Numbered from the stretch's first letter, positions 25,272-35,626 are shown. The stretch: 64,000 bases of DNA from Deltaproteobacteria bacterium (GCA_947477565.1 CANJUR010000005.1:62001-126000); one strand, 5' to 3'. Notes: generated by a model not told the origin, from the letters alone. Made by a program: numbers and translations.

Positions 25272-26714
25272 TCAGGCGTCCGCGGCGCTACGGAGACGGC
25301 GAACGCTCTCGTCGCGACCGAGCACTGCGATGACCTCGAAGAGCCCCGGCGAAGCCGTACGCCCGGTGAGCGCTACCCGCGCAGGCTGGGCGACAACCTT
25401 GATCTCCAGCGAGCGCTCCACGAGCCACGCCTCGACCGCCACCCCAATACCAGCCTCGGTAAAATCTTTGACGCCTGCGAGCACGTCGGCGATCGCCCGA
25501 AGGTTGGCCCGCGCCTCGTTGGTCAGGAATTTCTCCACCGCCGCCGGATCGAGCGCGATGGTCTCCTGGAAATAGAAAACCATCGACTCCGCGGCATCAA
25601 GGAGTCGTGCCGAGCGCGTCTTCACCGTGCGCGCCGCCGGAAGCAACCGCGGATCATCTTGCGCGATGGTCACGCCGACGGTCGCAAGGAAGGGGTACAC
25701 CCGCGCGGCGAAGTCCTCGTCGGCGAGTCGCTTGAGGTGCTCGCCGCTCACCCATAGGGACTTCTTCTTGTCGTAGCGGCCGTCGTTGGTTCCGCAGTGC
25801 GCCCAATCGAACTTCGCGATGAGTTCGTCCCGCGAGAAGATCTCCTGGTCGCCCGCAGACCAGCCGAAGCGCGCGATGTAGTTGAGCAGCCCGTCGGGAG
25901 CCCAGCCCTTCTCGCGGTACTTCTCCACCGGAACGTCGATGCCCTGCTGCTCGGCGAGCCGCTTGGACATCTTCTTCCCGTCCGGCGTGAGCATCATCGG
26001 GAGGTGCGCGAACTCCGGAACCACCGCGCCGAGCGCCTCGTAGAGCAGGATCTGCTTCGGGGTGTTGATGATGTGATCGCTGCCGCGTGCCACGAGGGTG
26101 ATGCCCATGGTGACGTCATCGACCACCGCGCCGAAGTTGTAGAGCGGCACGCCGTCCGACCGCATGATCACGAAGTCATCGATCGAAGAGTGCGGAGTCT
26201 TGATGGCCCCGAATACCTTGTCGATAAACTCCGTCGCCCCGACGAGCGGCGACTTGAAGCGGATCACATACGGCGCGCCCGGCAGCCAGTCGGCCTCGGT
26301 CTTTTCACGCCAGAGGTGCGGGTACACGAAGCCGTCGCGCTTCTTCTCCGGGAGCTTCGCCCGCAGCGCGTCGATCTCTTCGCGCGTGGCGTAGCAGCGG
26401 TACGCCTTGCCCTCGGCCACCAGACGGTCGGCGTGGGCGCGGTAGAGCGCGAGGCGCTGCATCTGGAAGTACGGGCCGTGCGGACCACCGACGTCCGGAC
26501 CCTCGTCCCAGTCGAGCCCGAGCCAGCGCATCGAGTCGAGAATCACCCGCGTGGACTCGTCCGTCGACCGCTCTTGATCGGTGTCCTCGACGCGCAGCAC
26601 GAAGGTGCCGCCGGTCTTCCGGGCCCAGAGCCAGTTGAACAGGGCCGTGCGGGCGCCCCCGATGTGGAGATATCCCGTCGGTGACGGCGCAAAGCGAACG
26701 CGGGGCTTTTCCAT
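25272..26714 (-). CDS. gltX: Glutamyl-tRNA synthetase
   Basis: 480 aa from ATG 26714, with GAGG 8 bases upstream; longer frame to 26747 is not favoured. Class I motifs: PTGYLHIGGART (HIGH-type at 17-20), WDEGPDVGG, and KKMSKRL near residue 246 (KMSKS loop). C-terminal anticodon-binding region present; length is typical. Charges tRNA-Glu (possibly also tRNA-Gln for the amidotransferase route). Between a lipoprotein gene and CPBP in a minus-strand run. Confidence 0.95.
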   Translation of the reverse strand: MEKPRVRFAPSPTGYLHIGGARTALFNWLWARKTGGTFVLRVEDTDQERSTDESTRVILDSMRWLGLDWDEGPDVGGPHGPYFQMQRLALYRAHADRLVAEGKAYRCYATREEIDALRAKLPEKKRDGFVYPHLWREKTEADWLPGAPYVIRFKSPLVGATEFIDKVFGAIKTPHSSIDDFVIMRSDGVPLYNFGAVVDDVTMGITLVARGSDHIINTPKQILLYEALGAVVPEFAHLPMMLTPDGKKMSKRLAEQQGIDVPVEKYREKGWAPDGLLNYIARFGWSAGDQEIFSRDELIAKFDWAHCGTNDGRYDKKKSLWVSGEHLKRLADEDFAARVYPFLATVGVTIAQDDPRLLPAARTVKTRSARLLDAAESMVFYFQETIALDPAAVEKFLTNEARANLRAIADVLAGVKDFTEAGIGVAVEAWLVERSLEIKVVAQPARVALTGRTASPGLFEVIAVLGRDESVRRLRSAADA

Positions 26715-26771
26715 GGTGAAGGCCTCGTCAGGTACCGGGACGCGCACGCAGGGTCAAGCCGTGTTCGCCGC

Positions 26772-27764
26772 TCAGGGCCGCCAACGAAGCCGCAGCGGAG
26801 GCGCGGGCAGAGGCCGCCGTAGCGTGACGCCAGACGCGTCGATCGCGCCCACCGTCGATCGCGCGATGCGATCGCCCACGGTGACCACCCAGGCCGTGCG
26901 CGCCGCGGTCAGCACCGCTCCCTGCGCCCGCGTTCCTGGGACGAACGCACGCGCAACAGGGAGCGTGCCGCTCGGCAAGGCGCCCGCGAGGTCGAGCGCG
27001 CCGTTGCAGCGCTGCGGCCACGCGTCGTCCCCGAGGTCGTTCGTCGTTGCGCGGGTGAAGGGCCAGGAGAGCGTCGCGAGCAGCCCCTCCCCCTGCGGCT
27101 CGACGCGCACGGTGATCAGCGCACGAAGGCCCGGCGACACCGTGAGCAGCGCCAACGTCTCCCCGAGCGAGGGGGCGTCGTCGGCGCGAACGGTGAGGTC
27201 GAGCGTCTGCGCGGTCTCCTGCGCGGACAAGAGACACACGCCGCGCCCCAGCCGCGCGAGGGCCCTAAGTGGTTGATAACGCGAGATTATCGACGGGACG
27301 GATGGCTCCCGCCATGCCACCACGATGCGGTCACGCAGGCGTCCGACATGCTCGACCCGATCGCTCGCGCATGCGAGGTGCGAGTCGGACCGGACGGCCG
27401 TGCATGCCGTCGCAGCAGCCGCCGCGGGCGCACTTGATGGAAGGAGCAACGTCCAGGTGACCCGGTCGTCCTGGCGATCGGGCGCGCCGGGCAGCGGTAG
27501 CTCCCCGGAGGCGCGAAGAACCGCGCGGAGCACCGTCGAGGGGACCCAAGGAGCGGCCTCGGCGGCGACCGGCTCGAGCCCGGCGAGCGCCGCCGTAACC
27601 ACGAGACGAGCATCCGGCGGAGGAGGGGAAACAGCAGGAGTCACCGAGGGTGATCCGGCATCGAGAGGTGTGCTCGGGAGGAGAGAAGAGATGCGAGGAG
27701 GGGGAGCGGAAGCCCTGCAGGACAGGGCAAGAAGCGCGACCTTGACGATCGCGCACCTTCGCAT
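26772..27764 (-). CDS. Uncharacterised lipoprotein
   Basis: 330 aa. Lipobox LLALSC-R after a short signal (MRRCAIVKVA). Pro/Ser/Ala-rich linker to about 50. Mature part beta-rich with VTWTLLLPS, DLTVRADDAPSLGETLALL, ITVRVEPQGEGLLATLSW; no family recognised. Start overlaps the ompA-family stop as TGATG (one base shared), so the two are translationally coupled and probably work together at the envelope. Confidence 0.65.
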   Translation of the reverse strand: MRRCAIVKVALLALSCRASAPPPRISSLLPSTPLDAGSPSVTPAVSPPPPDARLVVTAALAGLEPVAAEAAPWVPSTVLRAVLRASGELPLPGAPDRQDDRVTWTLLLPSSAPAAAAATACTAVRSDSHLACASDRVEHVGRLRDRIVVAWREPSVPSIISRYQPLRALARLGRGVCLLSAQETAQTLDLTVRADDAPSLGETLALLTVSPGLRALITVRVEPQGEGLLATLSWPFTRATTNDLGDDAWPQRCNGALDLAGALPSGTLPVARAFVPGTRAQGAVLTAARTAWVVTVGDRIARSTVGAIDASGVTLRRPLPAPPLRLRWRP

Positions 27765-30121
27765 CAGTGAGCGCCGGCAGCCGGGAGCGGGGCGGCTCCG
27801 CTGCGAGTGAGATGGAACTCCACGCGACGATTGGCCGTGCGTCCGAGCGCGGTCATGTTGGGGCGCAGCGGACGCGTCTGGCCGAAGCCGCGCGCCGTGA
27901 ACTTGTCCGCCGGGACGCCGAGACGAATCAGCGTGTCACGGACGGCTTCGGCGCGGCTCTGAGACAGCGTGAGATTGCTCGCGGCGACGCCGACGTTGTC
28001 GGTGTGCCCCTGAATCTCGACGGCGGTGATCTCAGGGTGGCGGTTGATGGTGTCCGCGATCTCTTCCAGCAGCGTGGTGGAGTCCGGGAGGATCTCCGCC
28101 GAGGCGGTCTGGAAGTGCACCTGGCGCATGATCGACAGGACGTTGCCGCGAATGGCGACCGACGGGCGCGCCGGGCGGCGGGTCACAGAGACCTCCACCG
28201 CGCGGTTTTCCCGGGGCTCCACGGTGGCCTGCTGCGCCGTCAAGCCCATGTGGCGGTCACTGGACTCGACACGGATCAGGTACGGTCCGGCGAGCAGTTC
28301 GTCGACGGTGATGCGGCCCTGATCGTCGGTGGTCAACGTGCGCTCGGTCGGCGCCTGCTGCCCGCTCGGGACATTGAGACCGGGCGCGGCTGCGAGCACC
28401 ACGTTGACGTTGGCAACGTTGGCGCTGCCTTGCGAAGACACGACGTGGATGGCGAGGCCACCACGACGCGGCATCGGGCGGAGTTCACAGTTTAGGTTGA
28501 GCTCGGGATCGGGGTTTGCCGCCGGAGCGGTCGAACCCTCCGTCGCGGGCGCCGGGGCGGGCACGGTGACCGTGCACTCGCCGGGGTTGAAGTTAGCCGC
28601 CGTGATCGCGAGGCGGAACTCACCGGGACCCAGGTGCCCGGAGCGGAAGCGACCGTCGGCGGCGGTCGCAAGGAGGTGGAGATCGGGGTGGCCCGTGAAG
28701 GTCACGATGGCGCCGGAGACGGCGTTGTGGCTCTCCGAGTCGCGGACCATGCCGACGATGTGACCACCGGGCGGCGTACGATCGACCTCGCGAGTCGTGA
28801 CGCGCTCCGGCCCAGGCACTTCGACCCGCTGCACCGGGGGATGGATATCGTAGGCGAACGAGGCGCCGAAGTAGAGTTGCCACGGGGGCGTCGGGGCAAG
28901 CTCGCGCACAAAGGTCGAGCTTCCGCTGGTGGCGATGTCGAAGGCCAACATCGCGGCGAGGCCGCGCACCGGTGGCAACACGCGCGTGCCGATGGTGAAG
29001 CGCGAGGGCATCGCCGAGAAACCCTGGCGGGCGAGGCATGCATCGTCGTCGGCAGCGCCGCCGGGGGCGGACATTCCTGAACTCGGCTCGAAGCAGGAGT
29101 ACCCCTGCCGATTGACCGGGATGCCAACGGACCACTCAAGGAACGGTCGCACCCACGGGAGCTCAGCCTCCGCCGCGAGGTTGATGCCGAACTGGTCCAC
29201 GCGATTGATCGCAAGTGCGTGACGTTCGATGCGCGATACCTCAAGGAAGCAGGTCGGGTCGATCGCTCCGGAGGCGCAGCGTGCGGCGTCGTAGCCTGGC
29301 TGGGCGGCCCGGCGTCGCTCTTCGGTCTGCGAGACGATCGCGGAGCTGTTGTCCAGATAGTAGTGGGCGTTGACGTGGAAGCGCAGCGGGATACTGGTGC
29401 CGAATTCCCGCAGATCGATGGTGCTGAGCGCGCCGAAGTTGGCGCTGGTCGATTCACCGAGGAGGCCGATGTCCCCGGAGCGGTTGAGCAGGTAAAGCGA
29501 CGCGAAGCCGCCCACGTAGAGCCCGCGCCACACCCGGGCAGCACCCTTCACGCCGAGGGTGGTGTCACCGAGCACCTGAAACAGGCTTGGCCGCTCTCGG
29601 TCGTTGGCGTTGGCGTACGCCCGAATCGACGCGAAAATCTCGAGGAAGTCGAGGGGCGAGTACGACAGCGTCGCGGTGCCACCGACGTGCGAAGCGGAGT
29701 CCGTACCGACCGCTGCGGTGCCCGCGAACGCCGGCGGACGGAGAAACTCCGACGCGCCAAAATACTCGCCGATCATGCCGAAGCGGAACGAACCAGCCGC
29801 GCCGGTTTGCGCCGCGCGAGTGTGGAGAAGGCCGATGGAGCCATCGAGTGAAGAGAAGCGAGGGAGGATGCGAGTGCGACGGGCTTCGTCGCTCTCCGGT
29901 GTGCCCGGCTCCGCCGGCGTAGCAGCCGAGGCAGTCGTCGTGGGCGTGGCGGGCGTGGCCGCGGCGGGAGCGTCCTCCTCGTCGTCGGACTCTTCATCGC
30001 CCTCCTCATCGGTCGCCGCGGCGGGACGACCACCCGAGGGCGGAGTCTGCGCGAAGGCCGTCATGGGCAGCGCCACCGCCTGCGCCACGAGGATCAAAGC
30101 CAACCATCGAGAGTGCCGCAT
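27764..30121 (-). CDS. OmpA-family outer-membrane protein with carboxypeptidase-regulatory-like domain
   Basis: 785 aa from ATG 30121 with GGAGGA 9 bases upstream. Signal peptide ends MTAFAQ. Linker of Glu/Asp/Ala/Thr, then a beta-barrel-like region (about 80-430) with many alternating strands. A carboxypeptidase-regulatory-like domain begins at HIVGMVRDSESHNAVSG; a second such region follows. The C-terminus is OmpA: VHFQTASAEILPDS, VEIQGHTDN, SQSRAEAVRDTL, GFGQTRP, NRRVEFHL, which binds peptidoglycan. Likely links outer membrane to cell wall. Gene is followed by the coupled lipoprotein. Confidence 0.88.
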   Translation of the reverse strand: MRHSRWLALILVAQAVALPMTAFAQTPPSGGRPAAATDEEGDEESDDEEDAPAAATPATPTTTASAATPAEPGTPESDEARRTRILPRFSSLDGSIGLLHTRAAQTGAAGSFRFGMIGEYFGASEFLRPPAFAGTAAVGTDSASHVGGTATLSYSPLDFLEIFASIRAYANANDRERPSLFQVLGDTTLGVKGAARVWRGLYVGGFASLYLLNRSGDIGLLGESTSANFGALSTIDLREFGTSIPLRFHVNAHYYLDNSSAIVSQTEERRRAAQPGYDAARCASGAIDPTCFLEVSRIERHALAINRVDQFGINLAAEAELPWVRPFLEWSVGIPVNRQGYSCFEPSSGMSAPGGAADDDACLARQGFSAMPSRFTIGTRVLPPVRGLAAMLAFDIATSGSSTFVRELAPTPPWQLYFGASFAYDIHPPVQRVEVPGPERVTTREVDRTPPGGHIVGMVRDSESHNAVSGAIVTFTGHPDLHLLATAADGRFRSGHLGPGEFRLAITAANFNPGECTVTVPAPAPATEGSTAPAANPDPELNLNCELRPMPRRGGLAIHVVSSQGSANVANVNVVLAAAPGLNVPSGQQAPTERTLTTDDQGRITVDELLAGPYLIRVESSDRHMGLTAQQATVEPRENRAVEVSVTRRPARPSVAIRGNVLSIMRQVHFQTASAEILPDSTTLLEEIADTINRHPEITAVEIQGHTDNVGVAASNLTLSQSRAEAVRDTLIRLGVPADKFTARGFGQTRPLRPNMTALGRTANRRVEFHLTRSGAAPLPAAGAH

Positions 30122-30287
30122 TGTCGTGTCTCCTCCACCTAAGCCATCGGGATTCCGGCGCTCGTGCTCGTCACGATATCCGCTGAAATCCAACACCGCC
30201 TTCGCGGCGCGGGCGTCATACCACCGGGCTTCTTGAAACGTCCAGACTCGGGACAGAGCGACTCCGTTGCGGACCGAAGCCCGAAAG

Positions 30288-30551
30288 TCAGCCGCGACCC
30301 ATCGGCTGGAGCACCGTCTCGCCGGCCTCGTTGGTCACGAGCTGATCGACCCGCTTCTCCGCGGCATCGAGGCGACGCTGCCCGGCGCGCGTGAGCCTCA
30401 CGCCCTCTTCGAAGACCCGGAGCGACTCCTCCAACGGCAGGTCACCCTTTTCCAGGGACTCAACCACCTTTGCGAGGCGCTCGAAAATCGCCTCCAGCGG
30501 CATCGCCTCTTCCGTCGACGCGCCCGTCCCGATGCTCTCTTGCGGTTCCAT
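30288..30551 (-). CDS. xseB: Exodeoxyribonuclease VII small subunit
   Basis: 87 aa. Contains the whole XseB helix pair: FERLAKVVESLEKGDLPLEESLRVFEEGVRL, with LEKGDLPLEESL being the family signature (19 or fewer residues shown here). Partner of the large XseA nuclease for single-strand DNA degradation; xseA is not in this window. Starts 36 bases after the HEAT-protein stop, likely same operon. Confidence 0.9.
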   Translation of the reverse strand: MEPQESIGTGASTEEAMPLEAIFERLAKVVESLEKGDLPLEESLRVFEEGVRLTRAGQRRLDAAEKRVDQLVTNEAGETVLQPMGRG

Positions 30552-30587
30552 TGCGATGGCGGGAATGACACCGACCTGGCGGTGGGG

Positions 30588-31898
30588 TCAAGGCTCCACC
30601 GCGGCGCGCGCAACGGCGATGGCCAGCGAAAGTCCATCGATCAACCGAGCGCTCCACGCCACAGCCTCGGCTGCCGCAAGCGCCGGTAGGGCCCCGCTCC
30701 CCTCACGGCGCGCGAGCATCATCGCCGCGTCGAGACGACGGCCTTCATCGACCTCGGTAAACAATCGTCGCTGAAGCGCAGACGAGCTCTCCGTCGCCGT
30801 GTCCAGGGAAGCACCCTCTGGCGCCTCCGCCCGGCGCAGCACTTCGACTTGCGCCCGCACCGCCGCGTTCGGCTCGTGCGCAAGTGCGGGCCCCGCACCA
30901 TCCCCCAAAGCGACGAGCGCCTCGACAGCCGCGAGCCGATCGCCCGGATCGTCGAGAAGTAGGCAGCGCTGCACCGCCGAACGTGCGCCGCGCGCGCCCA
31001 ACCGGGCGATCGCACCAAGCGCGGGGCCTCGGGTCACCGGATCGTCGAGCAGCGCTGCGAGTTCATCGTCGCTGGCACCACCCAGCGCTCCGAGGGCCTC
31101 GACGGCCTGCCGCCGCAGGTGCCGCTCAGGCCCCGTGCGCGCGATCGCCAGAAGCGCAGTGGACGCCTCGGTCAGGCGCAACGCCCGCGCCGCGTCGATT
31201 GCCGACAGTCCCCGGCCCCCACGAATTTCCCGGGAAGCCCGCAGCAACTCCGCGACGATCGCAAAAGCAGCCGAGGGATCCCCACGGCGCGCGAGGATGC
31301 GCCAACGCAGTGGATCCTCGACCGCGCGACCCGCCAGGGAGGAGAACTGCCGCGTGGCCAGCGCGTCGAGAGCCACAGAGGAAAGATCGTCGTCGGACAC
31401 GACGCTACCGCGCGCCCTGGCAGCTTCGAGCAGCGCCTCGGACGTGCCGAAGGCGTGCAGCGCCGCGAGCGCAACGACGGGAGGCGCAAGCTCGGGCAAC
31501 CGCAACGCCTCCACGCGGAGTGCCAAAGAGCGGGTGTCCCGACCGAGCGGGAGCGCCAGCGCCGTGAGCGCGGTCACCCGGACGGACTCGTCGGGCTCCT
31601 GCGCGAGGAGCGCGAGCAAGGCCTCATCCTCGGCCCGGCGATCGACCTCCGAGAGCCCTGTGCTCCCGGCAAGGCGAGCGATCACGATCGCGTAGGCGCC
31701 GCCCCGCCGCCGAGCGAGATCGACGCTCCGAAGTCGGGCCAACGGGTCCGCGCGGGCGATGCGCCAGGGCTCTTCAAGCGGGTCTCCATGCACGGTTGCA
31801 TCGTGGAGCCAGAACGCCAAAACAGAGCCTGCAATGGCGGCATACCATCGCGACGAGCGAGGCCCGGAACGGTCGGTGATCGCGGCGCGAACGGACAT
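30588..31898 (-). CDS. HEAT-repeat-like helical protein with N-terminal anchor
   Basis: 436 aa from ATG 31898; an alternative start at 31946 is possible. Single N-terminal hydrophobic segment (WYAAIAGSVLAFWLHD) then long alpha-helical repeats of HEAT/PBS-lyase type (VRVTALTALALPL, VVALAALHAFG, RRQAVEALGALGG, GPALGAIARLGARGA, RLAAVEALVALGDG). Probably a scaffold for protein interaction at the inner membrane. Function unknown. Followed by xseB. Confidence 0.72.
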   Translation of the reverse strand: MSVRAAITDRSGPRSSRWYAAIAGSVLAFWLHDATVHGDPLEEPWRIARADPLARLRSVDLARRRGGAYAIVIARLAGSTGLSEVDRRAEDEALLALLAQEPDESVRVTALTALALPLGRDTRSLALRVEALRLPELAPPVVALAALHAFGTSEALLEAARARGSVVSDDDLSSVALDALATRQFSSLAGRAVEDPLRWRILARRGDPSAAFAIVAELLRASREIRGGRGLSAIDAARALRLTEASTALLAIARTGPERHLRRQAVEALGALGGASDDELAALLDDPVTRGPALGAIARLGARGARSAVQRCLLLDDPGDRLAAVEALVALGDGAGPALAHEPNAAVRAQVEVLRRAEAPEGASLDTATESSSALQRRLFTEVDEGRRLDAAMMLARREGSGALPALAAAEAVAWSARLIDGLSLAIAVARAAVEP

Positions 31899-32003
31899 CA
31901 CACCCACAGCTACTGGAGATATCACGGCGTCGAAGAACCGCCACAAGTGCGCGAATCCGGGCTGGAGCGACGGATCTTTTTACAAGTACAGGTAAGCTTC
32001 GGC

Positions 32004-32609
32004 TCAGCCGATGCGCGCCGTCCCGCGAGCGCCCACCCCAGCGCCGCGTGGCGCGTCCGCTCGGCGACGCTCGAAGATCTCAAGGTCGCCGAGGAGATCG
32101 TGCTCGCGCCAGCCGCTGTGCTCCATGCCCGCGCGTCGAATGATCTTCACCGACGACGTGTGCCACGGAAACGTCGAAGCGGTCACGGCCCGCACTTCGG
32201 GCTGTTCGAGCGCCCACTCGACCATCGCGCAGGTCGCCTCGCCGCCGTATCCCTTCCCCTGCGAGCTTGGCTCGACGCCATAAGCGATCTCCACCACCCC
32301 ATCGGGATCGGGCGCGCCGTGAAACACCACGCTTCCCACAATGATGCGCTCGCCCTCGACCGTGGGGGTGATCATCAGCCGATCACCCCACAAGCGCAGC
32401 GAGGGGTTGGCGCGGACTCGCTCGACGGACACGCTGAACGCCCGCTCGATGAGGCTCCGACCCGGCCACTTTCCGGGAAACCTCGCCCCGGCGAGTCGCT
32501 CGACGGACGCGCAGTCGTCGGCCATCACGGCCTCGACCAGGCTCAACGTGATCGGCACCAGCTCAAGTCGCGCGGTTCGGAGCACGGTCATCAACGTCTC
32601 TTCGCTCAT
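32004..32609 (-). CDS. GNAT family N-acetyltransferase
   Basis: 201 aa from ATG 32609; the Arg-rich extension to 32792 is rejected. RimJ-like pattern: LRTARLELVPITLSL at the start, IAYGVEPSSQGKGYGGEAT with the acetyl-CoA pyrophosphate-binding Q-G-K-G-Y-G-G, then VRAVTASTFPWHTSSVKIIRRAGM. Acetylates an unknown amine, perhaps a protein N-terminus. A Gly/Ala/Arg-rich tail of 20 residues is odd. Confidence 0.82.
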   Translation of the reverse strand: MSEETLMTVLRTARLELVPITLSLVEAVMADDCASVERLAGARFPGKWPGRSLIERAFSVSVERVRANPSLRLWGDRLMITPTVEGERIIVGSVVFHGAPDPDGVVEIAYGVEPSSQGKGYGGEATCAMVEWALEQPEVRAVTASTFPWHTSSVKIIRRAGMEHSGWREHDLLGDLEIFERRRADAPRGAGVGARGTARIG

Positions 32610-32822
32610 GGTGACACCCAATGCATCCTGCGTTTTCAGCACCGGGCGCTCCGTGCGAAGAGCCCACAACGCGATCCGAGGTGCGCCAGTTCGCGGTGTG
32701 GACACCACTCTCCGGCGGTCTCGGCAACGGTGCAACAACGCGCCGCGTGAGGGTGGCGATGGCGCAGCGCGGCGGCGAAGGCTACGACGCACTGCGAAGC
32801 GGGGAGGAGCGAGCCCGGTTTG

Positions 32823-33293
32823 TCAGTCGGCTTCGACGAGGAGGGAGGAAATGTGGCTGGCGCGGTCGTCGGAGAGGTGCAGACCCTTCTGCAGTAGCTC
32901 AAGGAATTCCTGTTCCTCGTCGCCCACCTCGCCGTCGAAGAGGACGAAGAGGGTCGCGAGCGCAAAGGCCTCCTCGCGCGCTTCGATGTCGTCGCCGATT
33001 GCCTTTGCAATGGCACGCACTCGCGCTCCGAGACCCTCCGCAGCGATGCGCAGCATGAAGCCTTCCACGGTGCGTCCGAGGGCGTGGTTGTCGAGGTGCG
33101 TGAAGCCCGGCGTCGCCCGAATCTGCTCGCAAAGTTGGTGACTCTCCTGAGTCTCCAGCTTTCCATCCACGCATGCGGCGATGGTCATGACTTCGAGGAG
33201 CGCCTCGGCGGCCTCCGGCGCCGCGGGCACGAGGCTCTCGCGCGCCTTGGCGACGCGAGCGTAGTGCTTGTGCTTCTTATGGAACTTCGGCAT
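32823..33293 (-). CDS. TerB-like protein
   Basis: 156 aa from ATG 33293; GGAG lies 6 bases upstream. N-terminal basic stretch (MPKFHKKHKHYARVAKARES). TerB/DjlA-type helical domain: ALLEVMTIAACVDGKLETQE, FMLRIAAEGLGARVRAIAKAIG, and LATLFVLFDGEVGDEEQEFL with acidic metal-binding pattern. Related proteins are in tellurite resistance clusters but also occur alone; no other ter gene here, so a resistance role is not implied. Divergent from galT (94 bases). Confidence 0.75.
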   Translation of the reverse strand: MPKFHKKHKHYARVAKARESLVPAAPEAAEALLEVMTIAACVDGKLETQESHQLCEQIRATPGFTHLDNHALGRTVEGFMLRIAAEGLGARVRAIAKAIGDDIEAREEAFALATLFVLFDGEVGDEEQEFLELLQKGLHLSDDRASHISSLLVEAD

Positions 33294-33387
33294 CAGACGC
33301 TCCAGGGGTTCGCGACCGTTCTGGGTAGAGGGCCGCGCGCTGAACATAACAGACCTCTCCGCGAGAGCGCGACGCCTACCAACACCG

Positions 33388-34446
33388 ATGCGCCCGCCCC
33401 GGGTTACCGGGTATGAGTTCGTCACGGTGCCGCCGCCACACGCTCCCGATTCTTCGCCGACTCTTCGATGGGATGCCCTCTCCGCGCGCTGGTGCCTGCT
33501 CGCCGCGCACCGACGCGACACCCCGCGCGACATGACCAGCCGACCCGATACCCTCCGCGACGCAAGCCACTGCCCGTTCTGCCCGGGCCACGAGCGCGAG
33601 GCCGATCCGGCGACGGAGGAGCGCCTCGACGCCGACGGACGCTGGGTAGCCCGGGCCGTCACCAACCGCTTCCCGATGATGGCCAGTGGAGTCGATCGCG
33701 GCGCAGTTTTACACAATGGTGTATTCCGAGAGCGAGCCGCGGTGGGCGCGCACGAGGTGATCATCGAGACCACCGCGCACGACACCGACCTCTCCGACCT
33801 CTCCGCGGACGCCCTCGCCGTGGTGCTCGACCTACACCGGGCCCGGCACCGCGCGCTCGCCGCTCGCCCCGACGCCGCGGCGGTGCTTCTCTTCAAAAAC
33901 CGCGGGCCGCGCTCCGGAGCCTCGCTGCGTCACCCCCACTCGCAGGTGCTGACCTGCCCGGTGGTTCCGCCGGTGGTGCGCCGGCGAGACGCTGTGGCCG
34001 CACGGCACTTTCGGCGCGAAGGCTCGTCGCTGGTGCAATGGCTCGCCGACGCCGAACTCGCCGATGGCAGCCGGGTCATCGCCAGCGACGCGCACTTCGT
34101 CGCCCTCTGCCCTTGGGCGTCCGCTCGCTCGCACGAGACCTGGATCGTCCCGCGCGCTCCCATCGGCCACTTCGGCGCCACGCCAGACGCCCTGCTGGGG
34201 CCGTTTGCCGCGATGCTCCAACAGACGCTGCGCAAGGTGCGTCGGGTGTCCGCAGACGCGGACTACAACCTCCTGCTCCGGCAGCCCGCGCGAGCGCGCT
34301 GGGAGGAGCCCTGGGCGCACTGGTTCATGGAGATTCAGGTGCGGCGCGGCGGCGATGCGGGCTTCGAACTGTCCGGCGGAATGTCCTGCACGGTCTTTTC
34401 TCCCGAAGAGTCAGCCGCGCTGATGAGGTCCGCGGATGTTCTCTGA
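33388..34446 (+). CDS. galT: Galactose-1-phosphate uridylyltransferase
   Basis: 352 aa from ATG 33388. Zinc/structural motif CPFCPGHE, FPMMASG, LLFKNRGPRSGASLRHPHSQ with catalytic H182-P-H184, and C-terminal HWFMEIQVRRGG and ELSGGMSCTVFSPEESA. Exchanges UMP between UDP-glucose and galactose-1-phosphate (Leloir pathway), or a related nucleotidyl transfer. No galK or galE nearby, so the substrate could be different. Overlaps the following gene by 11 bases. Confidence 0.9.
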   Translation: MRPPRVTGYEFVTVPPPHAPDSSPTLRWDALSARWCLLAAHRRDTPRDMTSRPDTLRDASHCPFCPGHEREADPATEERLDADGRWVARAVTNRFPMMASGVDRGAVLHNGVFRERAAVGAHEVIIETTAHDTDLSDLSADALAVVLDLHRARHRALAARPDAAAVLLFKNRGPRSGASLRHPHSQVLTCPVVPPVVRRRDAVAARHFRREGSSLVQWLADAELADGSRVIASDAHFVALCPWASARSHETWIVPRAPIGHFGATPDALLGPFAAMLQQTLRKVRRVSADADYNLLLRQPARARWEEPWAHWFMEIQVRRGGDAGFELSGGMSCTVFSPEESAALMRSADVL

Positions 34447-35626
34447 GCGCACCGCCTGGATCACTGCCCCATCGCCTCTCAGCATCGCGGTGACCGAGCG
34501 CCGGGCATTCCCCGGCCTCATCGATCTCACCGTCTCGAACCCCACCGCGGTCGACCTGCCGCCGCTCGCCGACGACCTCATCGCTGCCCTCGCGGACGCG
34601 GGCGTGCGCCGCTACGACCCCGATCCCGCGGGCCCCCTCGCCGCGCGCATCGCCGTGGCCGAGCACTACGCCTCCCTCGGGTACGTCGTGGACCCGGATC
34701 ACCTGCGCCTCGCGGCGAGCACCAGCGAGGCCTACGGCTGGCTCTTCAAGCTGCTCTGCGACCCGGGCGATGCCATCGTCGTCGGACACCCGAGCTACCC
34801 CTTGCTCGACGATCTCGCGCGGCTGGAGGGCATCGCGCTCACCCCGGTCGGCGCGACCTGGCATGGCCGCTGGGAGTTCGACCTCGACTCCCTCGATGCC
34901 GCGATGACCCCGCGCACAAGGGCCATCGCGCTGGTGCACCCCAACAATCCCTCCGGCGCGTACGTGACGCGCGACCTGCGCGCGGCCCTCGTCGAGCGCT
35001 GCCGACGCCATGGACTCGCGCTCGTCATCGATGAGGTATTCCTCGAGTATTCGTACCACGACGACCCCCGCCGCGCGCCCAGCTTTGTCACCTGCGACGA
35101 GGTGCTCACGTTCACCCTGAGCGGCTTGAGCAAGACCCTGGCGCTCCCGCAGATGAAGCTCGGTTGGGTGCACGTCGATGGGCCCGATGGGCCGCGCGCG
35201 GAAGCCTTGCGACGGCTCGAACACATCGCCGACAGCTTTCTCTCGGTGGGTGCGCCGGTGTTGCGCGCAGCGCCGGTCTGGCTGCGCCACCGCGAGGCAC
35301 TGCAGCGGCCGATTCGCGAGCGCATCGCGCAAAACCTCGCGACCCTCCAGCGAGCGTTGACCGCGGAGAGTCCAATCTCGTTGCTACCGGTCGAGGGGGG
35401 ATGGTCGGCAGTGCTGCGAGTGCCGACGACTCGCGACGAAGACTCCTGGGTACTCGCGCTGCTGGCGGCTGGAGTGCTGGTGCAACCGGGGTACTTTTTC
35501 GACGTACCCGGCGATGGGTACCTCGTCCTGAGCCTGCTGCCGCCGCCCGATCAATTCGTGATGGGTGTCGAGCGCTTACAGGCGGTCGTGGCCGAGGACT
35601 GCGTGGTCACTCCAGTTCGTTGGTGA
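34436..35626 (+). CDS. Pyridoxal-phosphate-dependent aminotransferase (class I/II)
   Basis: 396 aa. ATG 34436 lies inside the end of galT. Fold-type I features: [47 protein letters not shown] (Asp for the pyridine N) and [16 protein letters not shown] with the PLP-binding Lys, then C-terminal GWSAVLRVP. Most like alanine/aspartate-type aminotransferases; amino-acid substrate not determinable. The 3' end overlaps the convergent pilin gene by 20 bases. Confidence 0.88.
   Translation: MFSERTAWITAPSPLSIAVTERRAFPGLIDLTVSNPTAVDLPPLADDLIAALADAGVRRYDPDPAGPLAARIAVAEHYASLGYVVDPDHLRLAASTSEAYGWLFKLLCDPGDAIVVGHPSYPLLDDLARLEGIALTPVGATWHGRWEFDLDSLDAAMTPRTRAIALVHPNNPSGAYVTRDLRAALVERCRRHGLALVIDEVFLEYSYHDDPRRAPSFVTCDEVLTFTLSGLSKTLALPQMKLGWVHVDGPDGPRAEALRRLEHIADSFLSVGAPVLRAAPVWLRHREALQRPIRERIAQNLATLQRALTAESPISLLPVEGGWSAVLRVPTTRDEDSWVLALLAAGVLVQPGYFFDVPGDGYLVLSLLPPPDQFVMGVERLQAVVAEDCVVTPVRW

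Noticed and set aside
32004..33293. Tellurite-resistance or defence island (TerB-like plus GNAT plus kinases, RecD2)
   Set aside because: The TerB-like gene stands alone, with no ter, nuclease-NTPase or phage-defence partners nearby.
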